A DNA stretch of 64,000 nt, taken from assembly GCA_023145435.1 (NCBI GenBank), contig JAGLDS010000002.1:76675-140674 (forward strand). The letters run 5' to 3'. Below, in pieces: positions 17,385 through 27,065 of the stretch. The DNA is from Clostridiales bacterium (lineage in GTDB: Bacteria; Bacillota; Clostridia; DUPQ01). The notes beneath the pieces were generated by a model, which made no database searches, had not been told where the DNA came from, and saw only the letters and a list, made by a program, of their open reading frames with translations. Both the position numbers and the translations under genes were made by a program. Numbering within the stretch: position 1 is the first letter of the stretch; every line of letters starts with the position of its first letter.

Positions 17385-17774
17385 CTATACACCTCTTTTA
17401 ACTTTCTTTAGCATATCTACAGCTTTGGATGGTGATAATTCACCTTTTTCAACTTGATCTAAAATTAAAGCTACTTTTTTATCGTTTTCGTCTTGTTGAT
17501 TAGTTACTTGGTATCCTAGTTTTTTAATTACATTATCTAATTTACCTCTTACAGTTGGATAGGATACTCCTAATTCTTTTTCAACGTCTTTAATAGACCC
17601 TCTACATTTAACAAATACTTCTATAAAATACTGATCACTCTCTGTTAGCGATGAAAATCGCCCTTTATCAAAGAAACCAGTTAATTCACTACCACAGCTT
17701 TGACAAGTCAATTTAGTAATTGCAAATTCTTCATTACATACGGGACATTGTCCTGGTGCTTTATACTTTTTCAT
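17385..17774 (-). CDS. DUF2089 family zinc-ribbon/HTH regulator
   Basis: A 129-residue protein of the DUF2089 family. An N-terminal zinc ribbon has cysteine pairs CPVC (about residues 9-12) and CQSC (24-27). A helix-turn-helix follows (VFVKCRGSIKDVEKELGVSYPTVRGKLDNVI), and the C-terminal GELSPSKAVDMLKKVK is a SHOCT-like helix. This matches its neighbours' theme, as the next genes carry a SHOCT-like segment and YvlD homology. It is probably a DNA-binding regulator of its own operon. The gene follows a near-perfect promoter and an AT palindrome. Confidence 0.88.
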   Translation of the reverse strand: MKKYKAPGQCPVCNEEFAITKLTCQSCGSELTGFFDKGRFSSLTESDQYFIEVFVKCRGSIKDVEKELGVSYPTVRGKLDNVIKKLGYQVTNQQDENDKKVALILDQVEKGELSPSKAVDMLKKVKRGV

Positions 17775-17800
17775 AACCTTTTCTCCTTTTACATACTAGC

Positions 17801-17862
17801 ATTATATTAAATATATTTATCATTGTCAATACATTAATTAAGATTATTAATATATATATTAA
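17801..17862 (-). promoter_or_regulatory. Consensus promoter of the DUF2089 operon with upstream palindrome
   Basis: On the minus strand TTGACA (17824-17829) and TATAAT (17801-17806) are 17 bp apart, an exact consensus sigma-A type promoter. Just upstream, the 16-bp palindrome TTAATATATATATTAA (17847-17862) could be an UP element or the binding site of the DUF2089 regulator. Confidence 0.8.
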
Positions 17863-17902
17863 TATTATCAATTATTTCACTAAATTTCTTAATTTATGTA
17901 AA

Positions 17903-17927
17903 AAAACAGCCTTTTAAAGGCTGTTTT
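17903..17927 (-). terminator. Terminator after serA
   Basis: On the minus strand, AAAACAGCC pairs with GGCTGTTTT around an A/T loop (17903-17927) and runs into a T-run. It lies 27 bases after the 3-phosphoglycerate dehydrogenase stop codon and ends the 25843-17954 transcription unit. Confidence 0.88.
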
Positions 17928-17953
17928 ATAACATTATTTGGTTATTTTATTAC

Positions 17954-19120
17954 TTACTTTAGAAGTCTTGTTGATAGTACTCCAGATATTTTATTAATTT
18001 TCAATAAGATATCTTCATTAACTTGATTATTAGTATCAAAAATGGTGTATGCATACTCTCCCTTTATATGAGTAGAATGGTTTATTATATTTATCTTTTC
18101 ATCTGAAAAAACTATAGCTAGATTAGCAAGTATATCAGAGTTGTTTTGATGAACAATAGTGATACGATAATCTGATGTTCTATTTACAGAACAATTTGGC
18201 ATATTAACTGAATTTACAATGTTTCCATATAGTAAGAATTCAGATAGTTGTCTAGTTGCCATTATTGCACAATTAACTTCACTTTCATTTGTACTAGCTC
18301 CTAAATGTGGAATACAAGTAATTCCTTTGATATTTAACAATTCGTCTGATGGAAAATCAGTAATATATCGTTTAACTTGCCCTGAGTTAATTGCTTTTAG
18401 AATATCACTATTATTTACTAAGCCTCCACGAGAAAAGTTTAAAATTTTCATTCCTTTTTTCATTTTATTTAGTGCTTTTGCATTTATCATATCTTTAGTT
18501 ACATCAATTAAAGGTACATGAATTGTAAGATAATCACAATTAGCAAATAACTCGTCTATTTTGTCTGCTCGCTTTATTTTTCTTGATATCTCCCAAGCTG
18601 CCTTTACTGATAAATATGGATCATAACCTATAACATCCATATTAAGAGAACTAGCACTGTTAGCTACCATTATACCAATAGCTCCTAATCCAATAACTCC
18701 TAGTTTTTTTCCTGCCAATTCATTACCTTTAAACTTAGATTTATTCTTTTCTACTAACACAGGAACTTGCTCGTTTTCACCTTTTAAAGTTTTTGCATAT
18801 ATAATTGCTCCGCTTATATCCCTAGAAGCCATCAATAATCCAGCTATTACTAATTCTTTAACAGCATTAGCATTAGCTCCTGGAGTATTAAGAACAACAA
18901 TACCTTTTTGGCTACACTCATCAACTGGTATATTATTGACACCTGCTCCTGCTCTAGCAATAATTTTAACAGTATTTTCAATATCATCTGTTTTCAATTT
19001 TGCGCTTCTTAATAAAAGGGCATCCACATTTTCTTCATTTTCACTAACAGAAAATTGTTGTTGGTCAAATTGATTGATTCCTTCTTTAGCTATTTTGTTA
19101 TAAGTTCTTATTTTATACAT
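17954..19120 (-). CDS. serA: D-3-phosphoglycerate dehydrogenase (ACT-domain type)
   Basis: A 388-residue D-isomer-specific 2-hydroxyacid dehydrogenase. It has a substrate domain with RAGAGVNNIPV, a Rossmann domain with LGVIGLGAIG and DPYLS, a FSRGGLVNN segment carrying the catalytic arginine region, and IPHLGAST with the catalytic histidine. A C-terminal ACT domain (RITIVHQNNSDILANLA) probably gives serine feedback. The length and absence of an extra ASB domain match short bacterial SerA. It catalyses the first step of serine synthesis. It is the last gene of a run with unrelated neighbours, 12 bases after the thioesterase gene, and no serC or serB is nearby. Confidence 0.88.
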   Translation of the reverse strand: MYKIRTYNKIAKEGINQFDQQQFSVSENEENVDALLLRSAKLKTDDIENTVKIIARAGAGVNNIPVDECSQKGIVVLNTPGANANAVKELVIAGLLMASRDISGAIIYAKTLKGENEQVPVLVEKNKSKFKGNELAGKKLGVIGLGAIGIMVANSASSLNMDVIGYDPYLSVKAAWEISRKIKRADKIDELFANCDYLTIHVPLIDVTKDMINAKALNKMKKGMKILNFSRGGLVNNSDILKAINSGQVKRYITDFPSDELLNIKGITCIPHLGASTNESEVNCAIMATRQLSEFLLYGNIVNSVNMPNCSVNRTSDYRITIVHQNNSDILANLAIVFSDEKINIINHSTHIKGEYAYTIFDTNNQVNEDILLKINKISGVLSTRLLK

Positions 19121-19132
19121 ATATGTCTCCTG

Positions 19133-19852
19133 TTAATTTTTTCTAATCTGTACCATAAAACAGATTTTTTCATTTACCTTCCCACATAAGATGGTATTAT
19201 CACCTTTTTCCCCCATCTCAATTAAAATTTCATCCTTATAATATACTTCATTAACATAATTAATATCCATGGTGTAAGAACTATTAAACTCAATTATTTT
19301 CTTTGGTAAATAATCATAGACCCACTCAATATATCTTATGTTATTAATATGTCCATTAGGATCAGTCATTGAATAAGTAGCTAAAACCTGACCTACTTCA
19401 TTCATTTGTTCTGGTAGTTTAATTCTAGGTGGCATATAAGTTAATGCTTCATCTACGAGTTGCTCATTTGCTGAATGTACAGTAGCTGGCTGTCTCACGA
19501 TTTTTCTGCTTTTCAAATCTAATATTGCCCAAACAGATGAAGCTCTCATAGTTATTGTGTTTTGTTGTTTAAAGAAAAAATCTCTAATATAAAAAAGTTT
19601 AATTGTTTTTTTAGGCCAAGTAGTAATTTCGATATTTTCATAAAGTTTTGGTAATTTATCTATTTGCAAAGACATTCTAGACAACACAAAAGTCTGATGA
19701 TTTCCAATCATTGACTCACGGCTCATTCCCAATGCATTCGCTCCTTTTTCAGCCATTTCTTGCATAACTAAAAATATTTGCGAAACTTTCATTGATGAAC
19801 GATAGTCGCAATGTATTTCGCTTACTTGTACTTTTTCTATAATTTTTTTCAT
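19133..19852 (-). CDS. Acyl-ACP thioesterase
   Basis: A 239-residue protein of the FatA/FatB-like bacterial acyl-ACP thioesterase family with two hotdog repeats. The first has GMSRESMIGNHQTFVLSRM and a basic strand IEITTWPKK; the second has the active-site segment DPNGHINNIRYIEW with the conserved Asn-His. It releases free fatty acids from acyl-carrier protein, which sets chain length or feeds membrane lipid adjustment in anaerobes. Two bases separate it from the ZIP transporter gene and 12 from serA, so it shares their mRNA. It has no signal peptide, consistent with a cytosolic enzyme. Confidence 0.87.
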   Translation of the reverse strand: MKKIIEKVQVSEIHCDYRSSMKVSQIFLVMQEMAEKGANALGMSRESMIGNHQTFVLSRMSLQIDKLPKLYENIEITTWPKKTIKLFYIRDFFFKQQNTITMRASSVWAILDLKSRKIVRQPATVHSANEQLVDEALTYMPPRIKLPEQMNEVGQVLATYSMTDPNGHINNIRYIEWVYDYLPKKIIEFNSSYTMDINYVNEVYYKDEILIEMGEKGDNTILCGKVNEKICFMVQIRKN

Positions 19853-19854
19853 AT

Positions 19855-20670
19855 TTATCCTAACGCAACATCAAGTGTCATCATAATTGCAAATCCAATC
19901 ATAACACCTATTGTGGCTATATCACTAATCTTACCACCAATTTTCCCCTCTGGGATTAATTCTTCTGCAACAACATAAATCATTGCTCCAGCTGCAAACG
20001 CTAAGGCATATGGTAAAATAGATCTCATACTTATAACTGCATAAGCTCCTATAACTCCTGCAATTGGCTCAACTACACCTGATAGTTGGCCATACATAAA
20101 AGCTTTACTTCTTGACATTCCTTCTCTTCTCAAAGGAATTGAAACTGCTGCACCTTCTGGAAAATTTTGAATTCCAATACCTATTGCTAAAGCAATGGCA
20201 GCTGCTATTGATGCATTTGGAATTCCTGATGCTACAGCACCAAAAGCTACTCCTACTGCTAGCCCTTCTGGTATATTATGTAATGTAATTGATAATACTA
20301 ATAGTGTGCTTCTAGACCAAGAGGTCTTCAATCCTTCTGCTTGCTGATTATGTGCATTTGCATGAATGTGTGGTAACAATTTATCAGCTAAGAATAAAAA
20401 GAGACCACCTAATAAAAACCCTATAGCCGCAACAAGCCAAGGATTATTACTTGTTTCTTCAGCCAATTCAATGGCCGGGGCTAATAGGGACCAAAAAGAA
20501 GCTGCAATCATAACACCTGAAGCAATACCTAACATAAAGTTTAGAGTTGTTTTATTAATTGTTTTAAAAAAGAATACTAGTGATGCCCCAGCTGCTGTAA
20601 TAGACCATGTAAATAATGTTCCTATTAAAGCTTGTGTAATATGGGATAGCCCTATAAACCAACTATACAT
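19855..20670 (-). CDS. ZIP family metal transporter (GufA-like)
   Basis: A 271-residue membrane protein with about eight hydrophobic segments. The ZIP metal-binding motifs are intact: [15 protein letters not shown] and [18 protein letters not shown], with a histidine-containing loop HIHANAH before them. The second motif having Asn-Phe-Pro-Glu in place of His fits the GufA subfamily, which imports zinc and other divalent metals. It lies between the GH78 and thioesterase genes with gaps of two bases each. The link to metal-dependent glycan enzymes is speculative. The metal specificity cannot be read. Confidence 0.9.
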   Translation of the reverse strand: MYSWFIGLSHITQALIGTLFTWSITAAGASLVFFFKTINKTTLNFMLGIASGVMIAASFWSLLAPAIELAEETSNNPWLVAAIGFLLGGLFLFLADKLLPHIHANAHNQQAEGLKTSWSRSTLLVLSITLHNIPEGLAVGVAFGAVASGIPNASIAAAIALAIGIGIQNFPEGAAVSIPLRREGMSRSKAFMYGQLSGVVEPIAGVIGAYAVISMRSILPYALAFAAGAMIYVVAEELIPEGKIGGKISDIATIGVMIGFAIMMTLDVALG

Positions 20671-20672
20671 AA

Positions 20673-23465
20673 TTATATCCTTTCAATTGTTATATTCCAA
20701 TTATCATTTATTTGCGTAACGATTTCAATAGTTTTTGGAACTTTAGCATGGAAAACTTGTTGATTGTTTTCCCTACTCCATCTAACATCTATTCTACCAT
20801 GAGGTGTAGGTATACTTCCTTCACACCATTTTATATCAACATCTGGGATTTTTAGCAGTATTTTATTAAACCCTTCTTCTATAGGTGAAAATCCTAATAA
20901 GTATTTAATAAACACATAACCAGGTGAAGATGACCATGAATGACAATAACTCCTTGTTCTAGAATTCTCATAAAACCCTGGGAATACTTCCCAGCAAGTT
21001 GAAGAATCATAACGTAACATCATTCCCCATATGTTTCTTATCTCATTTAATATTCTTTGATTTTCCCCTTGTTTATTATATATATCAAATAGATAAAAAA
21101 GCATAAAAGGAGAACCTACATCTAACCAATGTTTTGGTTTATCAAGTATTTTCTTTAAAACTATTTCTTTTTTTACATTATCTTTTATTAAATCATATTT
21201 AAAAAGCATTACATGAGTCTGCATCCCAACGGTTTTAGATAATCCATGTTCAACTGTATAACCATCAGCAAATTCTTTATCGTCTTCTAACCATAACTTA
21301 GTATCAAGATATGTTAACAAGCGTTCCTTATACTCTGTAAATAGATTTTCTTCTTTATTTAGCCTTTTTGCCATTTTTAAAAAGATATCAAAGCAATGGG
21401 TTAATAGTCCTTGTTGTGCCGTCATAACTCCTTGATTGTAAATATCCATGGGTGCCCAATCGACCATATTCCACGCAGATATATTGAATGCACCATCTTT
21501 TTCAATGAATTTTGTATAATACTTTAGTGTTTCTTTAACCGGTTCATATAGTTCTTCTATTACACTGTCATCACCTGTATTAAATATATATTCATCAATT
21601 GTAATTATCCAATTCATTGTCCAGAGTGGAATTGCTGTTTCCCAATCAGTAGGCATTAATGCTGCTAATAATTTAGTATTTTTTCTAGATAATGGTACTT
21701 GCATAATACAATTTTTAACCAAGTATTTTTCGCCAAAATAATATGCACTGACCATCGAAGAGACTTGTGCATCTCCTGACCAAAAAGCTTGTTCATAGGT
21801 AGGACTGTCAGTAAATGTATCTTCTGAACAAAGTTGATTAGTTCGTCTAGATATATCATATATTTTATTTAATAAATAATCATCACATCTAAAATGCCCA
21901 CTCCTCCCCACAGGATGGCTTCTTTGATTAACGGTCAATGAGTATATTTCAATTGGACTAGTAAGATTTCTAAAAGTTAGCATTAAGTACCTAAATCCTA
22001 AACGAGTAGATGCAGAATATTGCTGATAACCATCTTTTGTAATATATCTAATCCCATTATTAAGTCCAAAAGTATAGTCAATCTTATCTTCAAAAAGATT
22101 CTCAAATCCATAAATATCTAATACTGTATTAGCTTCACTTTTTATGGAAAACCCAATATTCCCAACAAACATATCATAAAAATCAACTAAAACTTCTAAA
22201 TCAGCTCCATTTGTTGTAGGTTGTAAAATAGTTGGTAAGGTATTCCCGTGTAATAAACCATTATCCTCTGATAATACTACACGCTCTTTTATTACACGTT
22301 TATTTTCAACCAGTGATAAAATATATTCGTCAAAAAAAACATATTCATTACTAATAGGTTTAATTAATTCCATTACTGATGATAAATCAGGTGAACATTC
22401 ATATATTTCTTTATGTTTATCAGTAATATTTAATATTTGATTATAATTTTCTAATCCACCATAAATTTTATTAAATCCATCTGTTTTATTCTCAATGTAT
22501 GAAGTAGGTCCAATTGTAAAAAAATCAGAATAAATTAATTCTTCATCAAAAGAAAATTCCATATGAGAATATAAGTCATCATGTTTAGCTGCTATATTCA
22601 TTAGTAGCAGTTGTTTCCCTTTTTTTAAATTTATAGCTGTTTTTCGATTAATGTTATCAATATTATAATATGTTTCATCTATTTTTAAATCACCAAATAC
22701 ACCATTCCATTTGTTATTAGGGAAATTAATATATCCTTTCTGATTTTTTGTACTAGTAATATAAAATCCTAGAAATCCTGAAAAGATCGAAGCATTAGCA
22801 TCTTTTCTATTTGGAAACATAGTTGGTCGCAAATTAACTGAGATGTTTTTTATTGTTGGAATCACTTCTTTAATTGAGTAAATGTTTTGTGGACGTACTA
22901 TCTGGTGGTCCATAAACTTTACTTCTCTACTATGTAATTTCCCCCAATTATCTTTTATATTTGCACTGTTATTCCAGCTACTATCATCAAAACTTTTCTT
23001 CATCCACATAGAATCAAATTTATTTGCATTAAAATATTCCATAAATCCTAAATTTACATTTCTCTTAACAGTTTTAGATTTGATACCTGTATTAATAGAA
23101 CTTTTTACGCTATCATCTGATTGACAAATTAATAATTCGCCCTGTTTAATAGAAAATATAGTTCCCCCTTGATTGGTAATACTTTGATAAGTAGACATGC
23201 CATAATCCCATACACTGATTGCAATAATATTATAATCTCCATCTAAATATGGGGTTATATCATATTCATCATAAAACCATCTCTCCTTTGTGGAACGAAT
23301 AGGTCCTTGTCCTACTTCATGGCCATTTATATATAGAATATATCGTGTATCAGCACTAATTGAGACCATTGTTTTTACATTGGTTTCACAAATAAATTGC
23401 TTTCTAAAACAGGCGACTGCATTTTCACTTGGTGAACCATCTTTCACCCAAATCCAATTTCTCAT
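20673..23465 (-). CDS. GH78-type alpha-L-rhamnosidase family protein
   Basis: A 930-residue protein. The N-terminal jelly-roll ([23 protein letters not shown]) and the (alpha/alpha)6 catalytic domain with [20 protein letters not shown] match bacterial alpha-L-rhamnosidases, whose equivalent acidic residues are catalytic. A C-terminal beta-sandwich follows ([13 protein letters not shown]). No signal peptide is seen, so it should act on imported oligosaccharides. It is next to a polysaccharide lyase, which suggests degradation of an acidic plant- or host-derived glycan. AAGGGG precedes the ATG. Rhamnose specificity is a family inference and unsaturated uronate or other sugars are possible. Confidence 0.82.
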   Translation of the reverse strand: MRNWIWVKDGSPSENAVACFRKQFICETNVKTMVSISADTRYILYINGHEVGQGPIRSTKERWFYDEYDITPYLDGDYNIIAISVWDYGMSTYQSITNQGGTIFSIKQGELLICQSDDSVKSSINTGIKSKTVKRNVNLGFMEYFNANKFDSMWMKKSFDDSSWNNSANIKDNWGKLHSREVKFMDHQIVRPQNIYSIKEVIPTIKNISVNLRPTMFPNRKDANASIFSGFLGFYITSTKNQKGYINFPNNKWNGVFGDLKIDETYYNIDNINRKTAINLKKGKQLLLMNIAAKHDDLYSHMEFSFDEELIYSDFFTIGPTSYIENKTDGFNKIYGGLENYNQILNITDKHKEIYECSPDLSSVMELIKPISNEYVFFDEYILSLVENKRVIKERVVLSEDNGLLHGNTLPTILQPTTNGADLEVLVDFYDMFVGNIGFSIKSEANTVLDIYGFENLFEDKIDYTFGLNNGIRYITKDGYQQYSASTRLGFRYLMLTFRNLTSPIEIYSLTVNQRSHPVGRSGHFRCDDYLLNKIYDISRRTNQLCSEDTFTDSPTYEQAFWSGDAQVSSMVSAYYFGEKYLVKNCIMQVPLSRKNTKLLAALMPTDWETAIPLWTMNWIITIDEYIFNTGDDSVIEELYEPVKETLKYYTKFIEKDGAFNISAWNMVDWAPMDIYNQGVMTAQQGLLTHCFDIFLKMAKRLNKEENLFTEYKERLLTYLDTKLWLEDDKEFADGYTVEHGLSKTVGMQTHVMLFKYDLIKDNVKKEIVLKKILDKPKHWLDVGSPFMLFYLFDIYNKQGENQRILNEIRNIWGMMLRYDSSTCWEVFPGFYENSRTRSYCHSWSSSPGYVFIKYLLGFSPIEEGFNKILLKIPDVDIKWCEGSIPTPHGRIDVRWSRENNQQVFHAKVPKTIEIVTQINDNWNITIERI

Positions 23466-23483
23466 TAATATCCCCTTAAATTA

Positions 23484-25325
23484 TTATGTAAGTTCGCAAG
23501 TATAAGTACATTCGTATAATGTGCTTTCCCCATGTCTTCTAGCTATTACTCCATACCTTGTTTCTTGGAAAGTTTTGGTATAACTATTGACTATATAAAT
23601 TTCGCTATCTTTTATACCTTTCATATCTAAGTGAATTATTTTATCGGGTAAAACAAATGAAATCCTTTGATCACTACTACCATCAATCATTTTTATATCA
23701 AATAAATGTTGGTATCCTTCTTTATCCCCTAAACTGTCTACTTCTTTATATGGACTATTTATTTTTACATCACCTTTACAATAAAAACACCAGTCAATAG
23801 TATAGTCTTCAACGCCTTTAACTAAAAACTTTTCGTTAACTACATTTTCATTTATACTAAACTCTCGTGTATAATCACAGCATTCATATACATTTTTTGA
23901 CTTAGCTTTTATTGATAAATCATCAAAATGTTCTACTATACCTTCTGGCCAAATACCTTCTCCTACTGGTTCGTATCTTTGGTCCATTTGATTTATAACA
24001 ACTGTGTTATGACTAATACTTTTTATCTGCCATTCACTAAATAATTTACTACCATATCCATTACTAGAAAGGTCAGTAGATACTAAATCATCATAAAAAC
24101 ATAGTTCCATAGTCATAACATCAGGATGTGCATGGCAAATAGTTTTTATTCCTGTTTTTAGATAAACTTCTGTTACATCATTTTTTATCATTACACTAAA
24201 TGAATCTTCAAAGTTTTGTGAACCAAATCTAGGTAACCCATCTGATTCATATCCTGGATTAAACAGTAACCGTTCTATAGTTGGTAAATCGCTTCCTTTA
24301 TAAAAAGTTCCAACCGTTTGTTTAAAATATGGATTGTCAAATAACATAGCAGCATATTCATATTGAGCACGATATTTTTCAATATATGTTCCAGGCCACC
24401 CATCACTTGGATTTGGTGTAAAACCATTTCTAAAAGAATTTTTAAGTGGAAATATATAAAGTTGTTCGACATAATCAACTAATTCTTTTTGTGTGCTAAT
24501 TTCTCTATCATATTTTTTCGCAAAATATAATAAATATGTTATTGGTTGCACACAATAAAAATGATAGTGAGGTGAAGCTTCAAACCACATACCATCTTTA
24601 GTAACTCCTCTTCTTAGTTGATCCATTATTCCAAAGCGAGAATTAAAAGCATTATCAATTGTCTCTTGTTTATTAAAGAAAATTCCAATCATACCTTCAG
24701 CACATTTCATCCACACAGGAATATTATATATTTTATTGGAATATTGCTCATACATTGCAGCCTGTCTTACAAATAATTTTTCATACCATTTATCTAATTC
24801 TTTATTTGAATACTGATCACGAGTCATATCTAACGCAAATAAAATTCGAATCATATGTCCAGCATCTGTGAGATTAATTCCTGTTAACTGCCCTTCAAAA
24901 CGCTTAGCAGGTGACCATGCTTTAAATTCATCATAATGATCCGCAAAGAAATTAACTACTTTTTTTATATAGTCTATATAATGTTGTCCCCCATTAATGT
25001 TATAAATAATTGCAGCTTGATATACAGTCGTACAGCTTTTCCCACGATATGTCGCAGTCCAAGCATCATCTTGTCCTTGATTACCAGAGTTAACTTTACC
25101 GCAAACACTACACACGTGGTTATTTCTATTATTAATATCAAATTTTAATCGTCCTGAACACTCTTTGCAATGGAAATTATGTCCCCACCCAGCTACATCA
25201 CTAGCATTATCATGATAAGTACTGATATAGTCATCAACATCATCTTTCATTGTTTGATACATGGTACTTGCCCATGATTCTTTACTTATTTTTTCTGCAA
25301 CACTTTTCCAATTAATTGTTTTCAT
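23484..25325 (-). CDS. Heparinase II/III-family polysaccharide lyase
   Basis: A 613-residue protein with an (alpha/alpha) toroid plus beta-sandwich layout of heparinase II/III-like lyases. A four-cysteine zinc-ribbon-like segment at residues 53-75 (CKEC, CSVC) is followed by WFEASPHYHFY near 250, a conserved Tyr/His region, and HAHPDVMTMELCFYDD, the heparinase II/III domain signature. Such enzymes cleave uronate-containing polysaccharides by beta-elimination. There is no signal peptide, so the substrate is probably an imported oligosaccharide. It precedes the GH78 gene by 18 bases. The exact lyase family (PL12/15/21-like) cannot be fixed by eye. Confidence 0.82.
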   Translation of the reverse strand: MKTINWKSVAEKISKESWASTMYQTMKDDVDDYISTYHDNASDVAGWGHNFHCKECSGRLKFDINNRNNHVCSVCGKVNSGNQGQDDAWTATYRGKSCTTVYQAAIIYNINGGQHYIDYIKKVVNFFADHYDEFKAWSPAKRFEGQLTGINLTDAGHMIRILFALDMTRDQYSNKELDKWYEKLFVRQAAMYEQYSNKIYNIPVWMKCAEGMIGIFFNKQETIDNAFNSRFGIMDQLRRGVTKDGMWFEASPHYHFYCVQPITYLLYFAKKYDREISTQKELVDYVEQLYIFPLKNSFRNGFTPNPSDGWPGTYIEKYRAQYEYAAMLFDNPYFKQTVGTFYKGSDLPTIERLLFNPGYESDGLPRFGSQNFEDSFSVMIKNDVTEVYLKTGIKTICHAHPDVMTMELCFYDDLVSTDLSSNGYGSKLFSEWQIKSISHNTVVINQMDQRYEPVGEGIWPEGIVEHFDDLSIKAKSKNVYECCDYTREFSINENVVNEKFLVKGVEDYTIDWCFYCKGDVKINSPYKEVDSLGDKEGYQHLFDIKMIDGSSDQRISFVLPDKIIHLDMKGIKDSEIYIVNSYTKTFQETRYGVIARRHGESTLYECTYTCELT

Positions 25326-25346
25326 AAAACCCTCTCATATTCATAC

Positions 25347-25688
25347 TTATTTCATAGCATATATAACAATCCAAATAACCATTATTAAAAATATACTTGT
25401 TGTTAAAACTGCAAAAAACAGTTGTTTTCTTGTAAATAAACGCGTCTCTTCTTTTTTTTCTTCTTTTTCGAGACGCTCATTAGCAATAACATCCATTAAT
25501 TTAACCGCTTGTTCATAGTCGCCTTTATTAACAAATATATTGACTTTTTCTGACTCTTGATTAAATTTTCGTTTATCTTCTTTTGGAATAATCTGAATAT
25601 TTGAATCAATTTTATTTTTTTTCAATATTGATTCAATTAGAAATGCTTCTAATTTATCATTCGCAATAATAAGAAAAACTTTCTCCAT
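25347..25688 (-). CDS. DUF2007-like small membrane protein
   Basis: A 113-residue protein. The N-terminal half (FLIIANDKLEAFLIESILKKNKI) resembles the DUF2007 signal-transducing fold seen in many bacteria, and the C-terminus (residues 86-110) is one hydrophobic helix following a charged stretch (EKEEKKEETR). The cytosolic domain would therefore be membrane-anchored. Its ATG overlaps the preceding small gene's stop (TAATG). It lies 21 bases ahead of the polysaccharide lyase gene and may be the second gene of the same operon. The ligand or partner is unknown. Confidence 0.75.
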   Translation of the reverse strand: MEKVFLIIANDKLEAFLIESILKKNKIDSNIQIIPKEDKRKFNQESEKVNIFVNKGDYEQAVKLMDVIANERLEKEEKKEETRLFTRKQLFFAVLTTSIFLIMVIWIVIYAMK

Positions 25689-25843
25689 TAAAAAGTCACT
25701 TCCTTTAATCCTTTTACAAAGTAATGCATACTATTATCAGTACAAACAAATTTCCATCCTTCAATACCATATTTATTTAATTTTTCAGTGTATTTTACAG
25801 GATTAAATTTCAAAATACTTATAACTTTATATTCATACTTCAT
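25688..25843 (-). CDS. Small DUF4177-like protein
   Basis: A 51-residue ORF. The pattern MKYEYKVISI at the start, then LNKYGIEGWKFVCTD and a C-terminal FVKGLKEVTF, matches the short DUF4177 family (EYKxxx, then EGW), whose function is unknown. It follows AAAGGAGA at good spacing and a strong extended -10 promoter. Its stop overlaps the next ATG, which supports it as a real translated first gene of the operon. Confidence 0.72.
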   Translation of the reverse strand: MKYEYKVISILKFNPVKYTEKLNKYGIEGWKFVCTDNSMHYFVKGLKEVTF

Positions 25844-25874
25844 TTACATTTCTCCTTTGTCAAAACATGTCTCA

Positions 25875-25883
25875 ATTATACCA
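25875..25883 (-). promoter_or_regulatory. Extended -10 promoter of the 25843-17954 unit
   Basis: On the minus strand TGGTATAAT (TG at 25882-25883, TATAAT at 25875-25880) forms an extended -10. The -35 candidate GTTAAT, 17 bp upstream, is weak. It is the only good promoter seen ahead of the DUF4177, DUF2007, lyase, GH78, ZIP, thioesterase and serA series. Confidence 0.55.
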
Positions 25884-25932
25884 CACAAGTTTTCACAATT
25901 AACCTATTAAATCAGTAAATTATTTTCTTTTA

Positions 25933-25941
25933 TGATATAAT
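25933..25941 (+). promoter_or_regulatory. Extended -10 promoter for the plus-strand gene
   Basis: TGATATAAT (TATAAT at 25936-25941, TG at 25933-25934) is an extended -10 element, followed by AGGAGG and the ATG of the small membrane protein. No good -35 is visible. It is divergent from the minus-strand promoter about 50 bases away. Confidence 0.5.
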
Positions 25942-25963
25942 TATATGAAATTAGGAGGGTGCT

Positions 25964-26206
25964 ATGAAAGGTAAATCAATCACAATGACCATTGGTGGAA
26001 TCATAATTGGTATATTTGCATACAGTTTACTTAAACAAGGAGATATCTTTTATGGAGTTGCAGCTATTCCATGTGCATTAGCATTATTATATTTTGGTTT
26101 AATTAGAAATAAATATAAAAACAAAGGCTATCAAAATGTTGAACATAGTGTTAATAGTAGTTTTAACCTTTCTGGTTCAAAAGATCCAAATAATAAAAAC
26201 GATTAA
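25964..26206 (+). CDS. Small two-helix membrane protein
   Basis: An 80-residue protein with two hydrophobic segments (about residues 7-24 and 30-47) and a polar, asparagine-rich tail (SSFNLSGSKDPNNKND). No family is recognised. It follows a strong AGGAGG site and an extended -10 promoter, so it is probably expressed as a single gene. It ends seven bases before the convergent pxpC stop, with no clear terminator between them. Confidence 0.68.
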   Translation: MKGKSITMTIGGIIIGIFAYSLLKQGDIFYGVAAIPCALALLYFGLIRNKYKNKGYQNVEHSVNSSFNLSGSKDPNNKND

Positions 26207-26213
26207 TAAATTA

Positions 26214-27065
26214 TCACTTACTTCTTGAAAACGTCATTATATCACCTGCTTTTGTTTGCCCTAATTTATACAAATCATCTCCACATATATTACCAATAAC
26301 TGCATAACCACCTGTTGTCTGCCCATCAGCTAATAGAATTATTGGCTGTCCATTTGCAGGAATTTGAATGGATCCAAACATTACTGGATGACTAAGCACA
26401 TCTGCTCCATTAATATGTGAAATTTTTTCACCCAATAAATTAATTCCCATTCTACTTAACTTATTAGTCACTTCATATGAGTTATTAAATAATTTTTTAA
26501 TTTCCTTTGATGAAAATTTATGATTATCAGGTCCTAAAATAACCTTATAATGATTATCATAAACTGGTTTTTTAATTGTTTTAATTAAAACATCAGTAAA
26601 AGGCTTACATGTGGATAATACTTCATCTCTTTTTAGACGACTTCCAATTAAAATTTGCTCATTTATGGAAACTGAACCCATTATCACATCAGACACAAAT
26701 CCTCCATGTACTCCCAAATATGTTCTTAATCCACTTTTTAGTGTTTTTATAATAATGGTTTGTCCTTTTTTTATTAATAAAGTTTCATAAGTCTTAACAA
26801 CTTTTTTATCAACTAGTATAGTAGCTAAAGCCCCAGTAAATGCAACATAACAATCAGCTAATGCTAATAGTTCCATACCAGTTGACAATATTTCAAGACC
26901 TGGATAGCCTTTTGGATTATTAACTAAGTAATTTGCTTGATTTAACGCTTTTTCATCCAAAGCTCCAGAAATAGGTACTCCAAAAGATCGATACCCTACT
27001 CGCCCACCATCTTGAATTAATGTATATATTCCTGGATTTTTTATTAAAAATACTTGTCTTATCAT
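26214..27065 (-). CDS. pxpC: 5-oxoprolinase subunit C (biotin-carboxylase-like KipA family)
   Basis: A 283-residue protein of the PxpC/KipA family, with the N-terminal IQDGGRVGYRSFGVPISGALD signature, PGLEILSTG, and near the C-terminus LADGQTTGGYAVIGNI. PxpABC together hydrolyse 5-oxoproline (pyroglutamate) to glutamate in an ATP-dependent reaction. The length is slightly shorter than many PxpC (about 310-330) but the core is complete. It overlaps pxpB by four bases and is the last gene of an eight-gene operon with peptidases, consistent with pyroglutamate arising from peptides. Confidence 0.93.
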   Translation of the reverse strand: MIRQVFLIKNPGIYTLIQDGGRVGYRSFGVPISGALDEKALNQANYLVNNPKGYPGLEILSTGMELLALADCYVAFTGALATILVDKKVVKTYETLLIKKGQTIIIKTLKSGLRTYLGVHGGFVSDVIMGSVSINEQILIGSRLKRDEVLSTCKPFTDVLIKTIKKPVYDNHYKVILGPDNHKFSSKEIKKLFNNSYEVTNKLSRMGINLLGEKISHINGADVLSHPVMFGSIQIPANGQPIILLADGQTTGGYAVIGNICGDDLYKLGQTKAGDIMTFSRSK

